Source: Desulfosporosinus orientis DSM 765
GTDB lineage: Bacteria > Bacillota > Desulfitobacteriia > Desulfitobacteriales > Desulfitobacteriaceae
Reading direction: 5' to 3'
Length of the DNA: 64,000 nucleotides
Assembly: GCF_000235605.1 (NCBI RefSeq)
Contig: NC_016584.1
Span: 4,384,001-4,448,000, forward strand
Shown here one piece after another: positions 9,695 to 17,717 of this stretch. Made by a program: the position numbers and the translations under genes. Position 1 is the stretch's first letter; every line of letters begins with the position of its first letter. Under the pieces are notes generated by a model. It had not been told where the DNA came from. It did no database searches and saw nothing but the letters and a program-made list of their open reading frames with translations.

Positions 9695-10031
9695 AGAATA
9701 TAATGACTCTATGGCATACTCCCAAAGTTAGAGCTAATTCCAGAATATACGATTCTCATCCAGTACTGTATAGTAATGAAACCATCCTGATCGTCACAAA
9801 AAACCTTTCCGTCATTACTAGCGAGCCAATAAGCGGTATACGCACATAAAAAAGCATACAGCCTGTCCTCAAGGTTCTTAAACCCCTGTTTTGAAATAAG
9901 CGACTACCCGACCCGAACGCCCCCTTCAAAGTGCCTTCTAGGACGACAGTCTCTTGTTGATCCGACTTTAAGATATATTGTTTGGCGGTAACATCTTTGT
10001 AATTAAGGAGTTTTTAACTCCTTGGGAGTAT
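9652..10031 (-). ncRNA. Candidate structured non-coding RNA or long leader
   Basis: No open frame covers this interval. Its two ends are exact complements: TTGGGAGTAT at 10022-10031 and ATACTCCCAA at 9717-9726 give a 10-bp closing stem about 295 nt apart. Just inside the 5' end (minus sense) is a local hairpin (AAGGAGTT/AACTCCTT) at about 10004-10021. A further GU-containing hairpin lies near 9833-9858. An intrinsic terminator follows at 9651-9694. A closed stem, internal hairpins and a terminator fit a stand-alone RNA, or a riboregulator for the efflux operon. I looked for hallmarks of RNase P, tmRNA, 6S, large SRP RNA and T-box and did not find them. The family is unknown. Confidence 0.45.
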
Positions 10032-10088
10032 CTCATGTCTTCTCCCTCCTGTGTTATTCACAAGGATACTTTTCTTTAACTCCCAGGC

Positions 10089-12539
10089 TTAAATAAATAA
10101 ATTAACATTCGAATCCTCTGCTTCTCCTAAATAATAACCTACTCCGCCGATTTTAACGCCGTCCAGCAGCTCCTCTTGTCTTAGACCCATGACATCCATG
10201 GACATTTGGCAGGCTACCACCTCTACTCCGTTGCACATTGCGGCCTTAATGAGCTCTTCCAGGGAAGAAACATTTTTGTCCTTCATAACTTTTCGGATCA
10301 TTTTTCCGCCCATACCCAGCATATTCATCTTGGATAACCTAAGGCGTTTGCTGCCCCTCGGCATCATCATGCTGAACATCTTATCCATAAATCCCTTTTG
10401 CGTGCTGACTTTTTCGTGTTTACGCAGAATATTTAGTCCCCAAAAGGTGAAAAACATGGTGACTTTTTTGCCCATAGCCGCCGCTCCATTAGCGATAATG
10501 AAGGAAGCTATAGCCTTATCCAAATCTCCGCTAAAGACAACCATTGTCTTATTATCCTTAAAAGCTGCTGCTTGCGTCTCTTGCTGAACTGAATCCCCTT
10601 GAGCACCTTTTTTAATAAAGGCTGTAATAACCCCTCCGGCCTTGGCTACGTCTATCAGCCGATTATTGGTTCTTTTGCACCAAGCTTTAATATCCTCATA
10701 AAAGCCCGGATCCGATGCCAAAATCTTGAGTATTTGCCCTGGATTTAAAGTATCCATGGCGGCTTTAACCTGCATCAGCGGCCCGGGACAACACAGCCCG
10801 CAGGCATCAATGCTTTTATCAAAATGTCCCTGAGGGAGATTCTCCTCACTTGCTCCCAGCTCGGATTGCCGGCTCTCAGGGCTCGGCCTTTGCGGCTGGA
10901 ATTCTTGCAGGGAGATGGTTTTATAGCCGCCGGTAATATTTAAGACGTTATAGCCGTTTTGACTCAAGATCCTGTCGGCTACATAGCCCCTTAAGCCTAC
11001 CTGGCAGTACTCTATGATCGGTTTACTCTTGTCCAGCTCGCCTATTCTCTCTCTTAAGCTATCCAAGGGAATGTTGAGGGAATCAGGTACATGTCCATTG
11101 TCATATTCCTCTTTTGTTCGCACATCCAGAAGGATTGTATCCTTTAGTTCTGATAACTGTATATCTTTCCAGGCTACTATATGAGTTCTTCCGGCCAGCA
11201 CGTTTTGAGCTGCAAATCCCGCCATATTAACGGGGTCTTTGGCTGATGAGAAGGGCGGAGCATAGGCTAACTCCAATTCCGCTAAATCATCCACCGTGCC
11301 TTTCAAGCGAATCACAGCAGCAATAACATCAATTCGTTTGTCGACACCATCATAACCTATTCCCTGGGCTCCCAATACCTGGCCTTCATCATTAAAAATC
11401 AGTTTTAAGGTCAGCTGTAATGCAGCAGGATAATAGGAGGCATGAGCCACCGGATGAACGTAGACAACCCGATAAGGGAGATTAGCTTTATGCAGGCTGC
11501 GCTCATTAGCCCCTGTGCTGGCTGCTGTCAAGCTGAAAACTTTAAGGATGGAGGTTCCCTGAGTGCCCTTATAAAGGGAATTCAAGCCCGCAATATTATC
11601 GGCAGCAATTCTTCCTTGCTTATTGGCCGGTCCCGCCAAAGGGACCGCCGTCTTTTCTCCGGTAATAAAGTCGACAACCTCGATGGCATCTCCTACTGCG
11701 TAAACACCGCTGACATTGGTTTGCATTCTTTGATCAACGATGATATGGCCTTTCGCCCCTAACTCTATTCCCGAGTCCTTTAGAAAAGCAGTGTCCGGTG
11801 CTACCCCAATGGCCAGAATGACCAGATCAGCAGTCAGGATTTTTTCACTATTCAAAGTTACGTCGACTTGGCTCCCGGCTTCTTTGAAAGCTTTAACCCC
11901 GTCACCTAAGATGAGATCTACGCCATTTTCAACTAATTCCTTTTCAGCCATGACCACCATGTCTGAATCAAAAGGAGCCAAAATATGGGGAGCGGCTTCG
12001 ACTAAAGTAACTTTCAACCCTCTCTCCACGAGGTTTTCAGCCGTTTCAACTCCGACAAAACCCCCGCCAATCACTATGGCACTGTTAGTACCCTTTTGAT
12101 CAACGTAGGCCTTAACTTTATCTGTGTCCGGAATGTTTCTCAGGGTAAATATCTTCGAACTGTTTATCCCGGGGATATTTGGCCGGAGAGCTTTGGCCCC
12201 CGGTGATAATACGAGAGCATCATAGGATTCTTCGTAAATCCCCTGATCCTTGCTTCTAACTGTTACTTTTTGGTTGTCAGTATCGATACCGACAACTTCA
12301 CTATTAATCCTTACATCAATGTTAAACCTAGCCTTCATAGCCTCAGGCGTTTGGACGAGAAGTTTCTCTCGCTCCTTGATCGTTTCACCGATGTAATAGG
12401 GCAGACCGCAGTTGGCGAAAGAAATATAGTCATCTCTTTCAAACAAAATGATCTGGGCTTTTTCATCTAGTCTCCTAAGGCGTGCAGCAGCAGAGGCTCC
12501 TCCCGCTACGCCGCCGACTATGAGTACCTTTTTTGTCAT
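10089..12539 (-). CDS. CoA-disulfide reductase-rhodanese-TusA-DsrE fusion protein
   Basis: An 816-residue soluble flavoprotein with four modules. Residues 1-450 form an FAD/NAD(P)H pyridine-nucleotide disulfide reductase of the CoA-disulfide/persulfide reductase type: GGVAGGASAAARLRR binds FAD, the redox Cys is in NCGLPYY (about 44), and the dimerisation domain ends APPFSSAKDPVNMAG. A rhodanese domain follows (about 455-550, active Cys in EYCQVGLRGY), then TusA (about 575-645, CGLCCPGPL) and DsrE-like (about 665-816). Such proteins reduce and relay sulfane sulfur from CoA-persulfide or polysulfide. The gene stands alone with a CsoR/CstR-like operator upstream. A shorter paralogue without TusA-DsrE is at 35923. 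Confidence 0.9.
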   Translation of the reverse strand: MTKKVLIVGGVAGGASAAARLRRLDEKAQIILFERDDYISFANCGLPYYIGETIKEREKLLVQTPEAMKARFNIDVRINSEVVGIDTDNQKVTVRSKDQGIYEESYDALVLSPGAKALRPNIPGINSSKIFTLRNIPDTDKVKAYVDQKGTNSAIVIGGGFVGVETAENLVERGLKVTLVEAAPHILAPFDSDMVVMAEKELVENGVDLILGDGVKAFKEAGSQVDVTLNSEKILTADLVILAIGVAPDTAFLKDSGIELGAKGHIIVDQRMQTNVSGVYAVGDAIEVVDFITGEKTAVPLAGPANKQGRIAADNIAGLNSLYKGTQGTSILKVFSLTAASTGANERSLHKANLPYRVVYVHPVAHASYYPAALQLTLKLIFNDEGQVLGAQGIGYDGVDKRIDVIAAVIRLKGTVDDLAELELAYAPPFSSAKDPVNMAGFAAQNVLAGRTHIVAWKDIQLSELKDTILLDVRTKEEYDNGHVPDSLNIPLDSLRERIGELDKSKPIIEYCQVGLRGYVADRILSQNGYNVLNITGGYKTISLQEFQPQRPSPESRQSELGASEENLPQGHFDKSIDACGLCCPGPLMQVKAAMDTLNPGQILKILASDPGFYEDIKAWCKRTNNRLIDVAKAGGVITAFIKKGAQGDSVQQETQAAAFKDNKTMVVFSGDLDKAIASFIIANGAAAMGKKVTMFFTFWGLNILRKHEKVSTQKGFMDKMFSMMMPRGSKRLRLSKMNMLGMGGKMIRKVMKDKNVSSLEELIKAAMCNGVEVVACQMSMDVMGLRQEELLDGVKIGGVGYYLGEAEDSNVNLFI

Positions 12540-12994
12540 AAAAATATTCCTCCAAAAAGCTTAGTAAATAATAGTTTGTAATTTAATTGCAAATTTATTA
12601 CCTTTGGATTTCACTTGTAATATCACGAACTTAAGACGAATCCTATTATACCCCCCTGGGTTACGGGGGTCAATGGGAAATAAATAACAAAGTTCCTGTT
12701 CTTAGACACAATCCTGCTGCTTATACTCTAAGAATTTATTTCCAGTTTTAAAAATTAATTATTGAAATTTGTTATGACAAAGTGTTATAATTAATCAAAA
12801 GAATTTTTTAAATAATCCGAACCTTTAAACGATATTCCATATTATTTCTCAATTATTACCAAATTGGCCTTTAAAAATCTTCTTAAACGTGATTTTCTAA
12901 TTTGAATACTTTTAATTAACAACCTCGATAAAAAGTATTCAATATAGAAAGTAGATTTAACTATAGTTATTATTTATGACGAGGAGTGATGGAA
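12540..12994. other. AT-rich divergent intergenic region
   Basis: It separates the sulfur-relay gene (leftward) from a small hypothetical gene (rightward). Besides the GC-rich operator-like dyad near 12650 it is strongly AT-rich. It must contain both promoters, but I could not assign -35/-10 boxes with confidence. Confidence 0.4.
12648..12670. promoter_or_regulatory. Candidate CsoR/CstR-type operator
   Basis: ATACCCCCCTGGGTTA (12648-12663) fits the ATACCC-N4-GGGTAT form of CsoR/CstR operators, with the right half changed at its last two bases. The overlapping CCCCC...GGGGG dyad runs to 12670. It lies about 110 bp upstream of the sulfur-relay fusion gene. In staphylococci and enterococci, persulfide-sensing CstR controls rhodanese/TusA/CoA-persulfide reductase genes, so the context matches. 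No CstR gene is in the window. Confidence 0.5.
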
Positions 12995-13468
12995 ATGTCT
13001 AAAAGAAACATTGTTATTGGTGTTACCCCGGTGGAATTCGACAATATGCCTGACTCGTTAAAAGGAAAGTATACGCTTGCAGTTGAAGGGGTTTCTGATC
13101 TATATAATAAAATGTCTAATGAGTGGGTTGAAGAACGGAAAATTAAGAATCTCACTGTTGCGGTAAATAACAAGTGTAATATGCAGAAAGCTATTTCTAT
13201 TGCTATGACCAACAAGTGCGTTTCCTTAGAAGCTCTAAGCATTCTAATGAGAATCGGCCGGAAGCCCGTATTAATGTCACTGGCGAATAAAAGCGGCATA
13301 CCACATAGTGAATATCGAGTCAAAAACAAAGTACTATACAGTTACACATTATTAATATTTGACACCCTGGAAGATGCGGTCAAAATGGCTGAGTTTTATG
13401 TGGATAGGGCCAATAATTTTTCAAGCGTCCTTGAACGATGTTCCTACGAAACGACTGGATTGCTATAA
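12995..13468 (+). CDS. Hypothetical protein, 157 aa
   Basis: I do not recognise a family. The ATG at 12995 has GAGGAG 8 bases upstream; the frame also contains GTG and ATG codons at 12986 and 12989 that overlap the ribosome site. The product is soluble, mixed alpha/beta, with a basic middle region and no membrane segment or signal. It is a single-gene unit with its own terminator right after the stop. Confidence 0.7.
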   Translation: MSKRNIVIGVTPVEFDNMPDSLKGKYTLAVEGVSDLYNKMSNEWVEERKIKNLTVAVNNKCNMQKAISIAMTNKCVSLEALSILMRIGRKPVLMSLANKSGIPHSEYRVKNKVLYSYTLLIFDTLEDAVKMAEFYVDRANNFSSVLERCSYETTGLL

Positions 13469-13487
13469 TTTGATATTTGAGGATTAA

Positions 13488-13522
13488 AAAAAGCAGAGAG
13501 CTCAAACAGCTCTCTGCTTTTA
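13488..13522 (+). terminator. Intrinsic terminator (hypothetical gene)
   Basis: A perfect inverted repeat AAAAGCAGAGAGCT...AGCTCTCTGCTTTT with a 5-nt loop, 20 bp after the stop at 13468. A and T flanks make it potentially bidirectional. Confidence 0.85.
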
Positions 13523-13602
13523 ACCTATCTTGTGTTTACGTTGGTTTTCTGAAAATACACCATGTTCTTGGACAATGTTTAAATGACCTCACCCGCAAAG
13601 AG

Positions 13603-14586
13603 TTAGAACATTTCTTTACTCATTTTATCGATTGCTTCACTTGTCGCCTCATAAACTCCCGGGAATGAAGAAATGTTTAACCCCTGGCTTAAGTTCGGAA
13701 TAAAGTATAATTTTCCGCAGCGTTTGCAGGCTATCTCCACATATTTAGCGATTTCTTCCTGCGACCAACTGGGATGATCAACCACACCGCTGTCGATATC
13801 TCCCATAAAGGAAATTTTACCCCCATATTTCTTAATTAATTCAGGAATATTGTTAGTTGTCATCGCGCCTTGCCAAATATCAATGCCCATTTCGATCATA
13901 AAGGGAACGAAAGTAGCGGCATAACTGTCACTGTGATGAACGATCAGCTCTACGCCATTTTCCTTCCAGTAACCATATACTTTCTTGTAAGCAGGTAAAT
14001 AAAACTCTTCAAACATTGCCGGAGATATTAATGTGGAAATCTGGCTGCCCCAATCGTCATGATGGAAGAGTGCATCGGGATGAATATGCTTAATCACTTG
14101 TTCGGCATAGGCCAGCTCATATTCAACAACGTAATCAATAAGTTCCTTCATAAGCTCGGGTTCTTCGTACAAACCCATTAAGGCATCCTCAATACCCATG
14201 AGGTGATGGGTCATTTCAAAGATACCCGGTGCACAAAAAGCTGTTACAAATTTGTCAGTCCGGTCAACTGAGTTAGCATGTGCTATAGCTGCTGCCCATT
14301 CTTCATCGGTATAATAAACTGATGGTGCTTTGACAACCTCTTTCCACTTTGTAATGTCCTTTAAAACCTTGTGCTCATCGTCATGAACAGGGAAAGAACC
14401 GATTTGGCCTTCCGGCCAAGTGAAGGTAACACCCCATTTATTCGTAATTGTCATGCCAGGTCCCGGTGCTAAGGGTAGATCCATGGGAGCTTCCAGAATA
14501 AGTTCCATAAATTCATACTGATTTACAAATCGATCAGGATTTCCACCTTTAATAGTTTCCATTAAATTCTGTCTCTTGGTTAACAC
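13603..14586 (-). CDS. Uroporphyrinogen-decarboxylase-family methyltransferase
   Basis: 327 aa with a URO-D/MtaA-like fold. The likely zinc or substrate residues lie in ELIVHHSDSYAATF (His near 220) and in FMGDIDSGVVDHP. Members of this fold that sit next to corrinoid proteins transfer methyl groups between a methyl donor and the corrinoid; vanillate O-demethylases such as MtvB are examples. The start is a GTG with GGAGG 9 bases upstream. It lies 54 bp after the corrinoid protein gene and completes a three-part methyltransferase operon. The methyl donor cannot be read from sequence; methoxylated aromatics are one possibility. Confidence 0.82.
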   Translation of the reverse strand: MLTKRQNLMETIKGGNPDRFVNQYEFMELILEAPMDLPLAPGPGMTITNKWGVTFTWPEGQIGSFPVHDDEHKVLKDITKWKEVVKAPSVYYTDEEWAAAIAHANSVDRTDKFVTAFCAPGIFEMTHHLMGIEDALMGLYEEPELMKELIDYVVEYELAYAEQVIKHIHPDALFHHDDWGSQISTLISPAMFEEFYLPAYKKVYGYWKENGVELIVHHSDSYAATFVPFMIEMGIDIWQGAMTTNNIPELIKKYGGKISFMGDIDSGVVDHPSWSQEEIAKYVEIACKRCGKLYFIPNLSQGLNISSFPGVYEATSEAIDKMSKEMF

Positions 14587-14640
14587 AAATTACAGCCTCC
14601 TTCTTTTCTCATCGTTTCACCGACTCAAACCCCTAAAGGA

Positions 14641-15273
14641 TTATGCTTTAACCAATTCTTTAGCTTTTACTGCGGCACCTCCGGCATCGGGAGCAAAACC
14701 GTCCGCTCCGATTTCATCTGCCATCTCCTGGGTTACAGGCGCACCGCCAACCATGACCTTGAAGCCTGTTAATCCACAGGTTTTAAGTGCATGAACGGTT
14801 TCTTTCATTGCCGACATAGTTGTTGTAAGAAGACCTGAGCAGGCCACTAAGTTTACATTTTCATTTTCTTTGATAGCATTCATGAATTTCTCTGTTGAAA
14901 CGTCGACACCCAGGTCGATCATTTTAAACCCAACACTTTCAAGCATCATGGTAACAAGGTTTTTCCCGATGTCATGAAGATCACCTTGAACCGTACCAAT
15001 TACACAGGTACCCAAAGAAGATGTGCTTGTACCTGTAAGATGAGGTTTAAGCACGTCAACACCCTTGGCCATCGCTTTAGCCGCCATCAGCATTTCAGGC
15101 ACGAAAACTTCCCCTGCAGAAAATTTGTCACCGACAATACCCATCGAATCGATCATAGACTGAAGAATATCTCCTGCTGAGTTTCCTTCATCAAGTGCTT
15201 CTTGTACCAAACCAGGCAGAAGCTTAGCTTTTCCTGCCTCTACTTTAGCTTTTACTTCATCAATCTTTGTCAT
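14641..15273 (-). CDS. Corrinoid (B12-binding) methyl-carrier protein
   Basis: 210 aa. The N-terminal helical cap domain (about 1-85) includes AGEVFVPEMLMAAKAM. The Rossmann cobalamin-binding domain follows, with the lower axial ligand motif DLHDIGKNLV (His about 106) and GGAPVT near the C-terminus. It is the methyl shuttle between the URO-D-type methyltransferase downstream and the pterin methyltransferase upstream. A strong GAGGAGG ribosome site fits the need for abundant carrier protein. No reductive activator (RACE) for the corrinoid is present nearby. Confidence 0.92.
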   Translation of the reverse strand: MTKIDEVKAKVEAGKAKLLPGLVQEALDEGNSAGDILQSMIDSMGIVGDKFSAGEVFVPEMLMAAKAMAKGVDVLKPHLTGTSTSSLGTCVIGTVQGDLHDIGKNLVTMMLESVGFKMIDLGVDVSTEKFMNAIKENENVNLVACSGLLTTTMSAMKETVHALKTCGLTGFKVMVGGAPVTQEMADEIGADGFAPDAGGAAVKAKELVKA

Positions 15274-15317
15274 TGTTAGTTCCTCCTCATGATTTGGTTA
15301 TTATTATGACGGCCCAA

Positions 15318-16121
15318 TTATTTTTTAGGGCCAAATTTATCTTCACGATATGCTCCGATATATTCCATGCAGTATTCATCTTCACCTAAGAGCGCTTCAG
15401 TGGCATAAATCATGCCCATCATATCTCTATTCAGCGGGTCAATGATCGCACTGTCCATGCCTGCATTGATCGCCATGACAATGAAAGCCTGGTTGACCAG
15501 TTTTCTGACCGGAAGATTAAAGGAAATATTGCTGGCTCCCCCAGTGACATGAATTTCCGGATATTGTGTTTTTATTTCCTTGATTACGTCTACAATAGTA
15601 TTAATTCCATCTTCCGAGGTACAAAGCATTTGAACTAAAGGATCAATATGCAAACGGGATGGAGCAATGTTATTTTCTTTAGCCTTTTTCATGATTCCAG
15701 CAAAAACTTCTAAACGCTTTTCGGCATTCTGGGGAATTCCGGTGTCATCACATAAGAGAGCGACACATTCCCATTTAGTATCAGCAATTAATGGAAATAT
15801 TATGTCAACCTTGTCCCCTTCCATGGAGATGGAATTAATCAGACCAGGCTTATTGCAAAATTTTATCGCTTCCGCACAAATACGGACATTAGGGCTGTCA
15901 ATAGCAATGGGTGTATCTGTAACCTCTTGTACCAAGTCAATAAGCCATTTCATGGTTTCCAGTTCAATATTGTCTTCAACAGAGGCACACACATCAATAA
16001 AGGTAGCTCCTGCCCCAGCTTGTGCTTTGGCAAGATTTCTAATAAAATCTGCATCCTTTGCTGCAATTGCCTTTGCTACGGAAGGAATTGCCCCATTAAT
16101 TTTTTCACCAATAATTATCAA
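15318..16121 (-). CDS. Methylcobalamin:tetrahydrofolate methyltransferase (pterin-binding)
   Basis: 267 aa with a TIM-barrel pterin-binding (MeTr/DHPS-like) fold. The start MIIIGEKING, the segment TFIDVCAS, PIAIDSPN and GGASNISFNLPVR near residue 200 are typical of AcsE/MtgA-type enzymes. It would move the methyl group from the corrinoid protein to tetrahydrofolate and so feed the Wood-Ljungdahl pathway. First gene of the operon. The start is TTG with GGGAG about 10 bases upstream. The PucR-type activator is divergent, 260 bp away. Confidence 0.9.
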   Translation of the reverse strand: MIIIGEKINGAIPSVAKAIAAKDADFIRNLAKAQAGAGATFIDVCASVEDNIELETMKWLIDLVQEVTDTPIAIDSPNVRICAEAIKFCNKPGLINSISMEGDKVDIIFPLIADTKWECVALLCDDTGIPQNAEKRLEVFAGIMKKAKENNIAPSRLHIDPLVQMLCTSEDGINTIVDVIKEIKTQYPEIHVTGGASNISFNLPVRKLVNQAFIVMAINAGMDSAIIDPLNRDMMGMIYATEALLGEDEYCMEYIGAYREDKFGPKK

Positions 16122-16235
16122 AACTAGTCAACTCCCATTCGATGATTTTGTCACGAGTAATTTAGAAAAATCGATGCATATCACTCCGGCATGTTTCATG
16201 CTAAAATACAAGTAACTGAAATTTTATCTCCTTTC

Positions 16236-16283
16236 TTTTTATATATAGTTGTATAGTTGTATATATAAATGTATATATGAATA
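16236..16283. promoter_or_regulatory. Repetitive AT tract between methyltransferase operon and regulator
   Basis: Tandem and inverted copies of TATATA and GTATAG/GTATAT (for example ATATAGTTGTATAGTTGTAT) lie midway between the divergent genes. The position suits binding sites of the regulator or overlapping promoters. No boxes are assigned. Confidence 0.3.
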
Positions 16284-16382
16284 TTCGTTTTTTTCGAAAC
16301 ATTACCTTTGTTCAATTTAACAAAGTATACAGTATTAAATGATATATAATGCACTCTGCCTTGAACAAGGAGGTTCTATGGT

Positions 16383-17624
16383 ATGAAACAAAATTCGCTT
16401 TTCTCCCAGTTTTCATCCCGGTTAATCAAGATACTCAGCAAGCAGTCCGGCCTACAAGCTCTTGTTGATCTGGGGTATGAGGTTTTGGGCAACCCCTTTA
16501 CACTAACTGACTACAGCACTAAAGTTCTTGCTTCGACGGGTAAGACCCAGGTAACCGACGATCCTGTTTGGAACGAGCTTAAAACGAATAATCACTTTAT
16601 CTTTCAGACCTATTCCTATTATGTAAGGAATAGTTTGTTTAAAGAGATTGCCCAACATGACGCTCCCTTTTACTGGTCAGATCCTTATTGTAAATATCGC
16701 CGGCTGATCGGGAAGATACGTATAAACAACAGAGATGTTGCCTTCATGGCGGTTTGCGCCCATAATCGTGATTTTGAGGAAAGGGATGAAGAATTAGTCT
16801 CCCTGCTTTGTGAAGCATATTCCATCGAGCTGCAAAAAACCAAATATCTTGATTTCTCTCAGTCACTGATGCATCAAAGTTTTTTGTTCGATTTGCTTAA
16901 TGGGAAGTTCGAAGACGAAGGATTAATCATTGAGCGATTAAAAATCTTAGGCTTAAAATTTAAAAGCAAACTGTTTGTTATAAATATTGATATCCAGAAT
17001 TTAGATAAATCAAAATCAACCCTTCCTTATATGAGGGATGAAATTGAAAATAAATTAGTTAACGCGAAAGCAATAGTCTATAATCAAAACGTTGTCGTAC
17101 TGGCCAGTTGTGAAAACGACAGAAAATTTCTGGAGATTGAATTAGGGGCTTTAAAAGAATTCATTGTTAGCAATAACCTGCAGGCAGGAATCAGTCGCCC
17201 CTTTCTAAAACTGGCGAATGTCAGGGGACATTACCTTGAGTCGATGGAGGCACTAAAGTTAGGAAAACTTATTAATAAGGAGCAAAACTTTTACAAGTAT
17301 GAAGATTACCTTATTATTGATTTGCTCAATAAAAATTCCAACGCCGATAATTGCAAAAGATATATTCATCACTCTTTGCTAAGACTTATTGAATATGATA
17401 AGGAAAATGGCACGGATTATGTCCACAGCTTTTATATTTATCTATGTAATTTTAAAAACACTAAGGAATCTGCTGCTATTTTGAATATCCATCGCAACAC
17501 CTTGTTTCATAGGATGGAGAAAATAGAACAGCTTTTAAATGTTGATTTAAATGATGGTAATGTAATGTTTCAACTTTATCTATCGTATAAAATCCTGGAG
17601 TTTCTTCGAATTCCTCTGCCCTGA
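16383..17624 (+). CDS. PucR/CdaR-family transcriptional regulator
   Basis: 413 aa. The C-terminal 60 residues hold the PucR helix-turn-helix (FKNTKESAAILNIHRNTLFHRMEKIEQLL). The middle (about 170-290) resembles the GGDEF-like CdaR domain, and the N-terminal half looks like a sensor domain. AAGGAGG lies 9 bases before the ATG. It is transcribed away from the methyltransferase operon, so it probably controls that operon in response to the methyl donor or a derivative. Confidence 0.85.
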   Translation: MKQNSLFSQFSSRLIKILSKQSGLQALVDLGYEVLGNPFTLTDYSTKVLASTGKTQVTDDPVWNELKTNNHFIFQTYSYYVRNSLFKEIAQHDAPFYWSDPYCKYRRLIGKIRINNRDVAFMAVCAHNRDFEERDEELVSLLCEAYSIELQKTKYLDFSQSLMHQSFLFDLLNGKFEDEGLIIERLKILGLKFKSKLFVINIDIQNLDKSKSTLPYMRDEIENKLVNAKAIVYNQNVVVLASCENDRKFLEIELGALKEFIVSNNLQAGISRPFLKLANVRGHYLESMEALKLGKLINKEQNFYKYEDYLIIDLLNKNSNADNCKRYIHHSLLRLIEYDKENGTDYVHSFYIYLCNFKNTKESAAILNIHRNTLFHRMEKIEQLLNVDLNDGNVMFQLYLSYKILEFLRIPLP

Positions 17625-17717
17625 TTCAGCCTTAGCTTATGTTATCAACTTAGCCGTGATATAATTCGAAGGTAACAATTTAAGCAATACTATTATCTAA
17701 AGGGGATTACTGACCAA

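Noticed and set aside
9701-10040. RNase P, tmRNA, 6S, SRP or T-box identity for the structured interval
   Set aside because: The diagnostic motifs (for example GAGGAAAGTCC, an ACCA-ended tRNA-like domain, or the T-box sequence) are absent, so I left the RNA unnamed.
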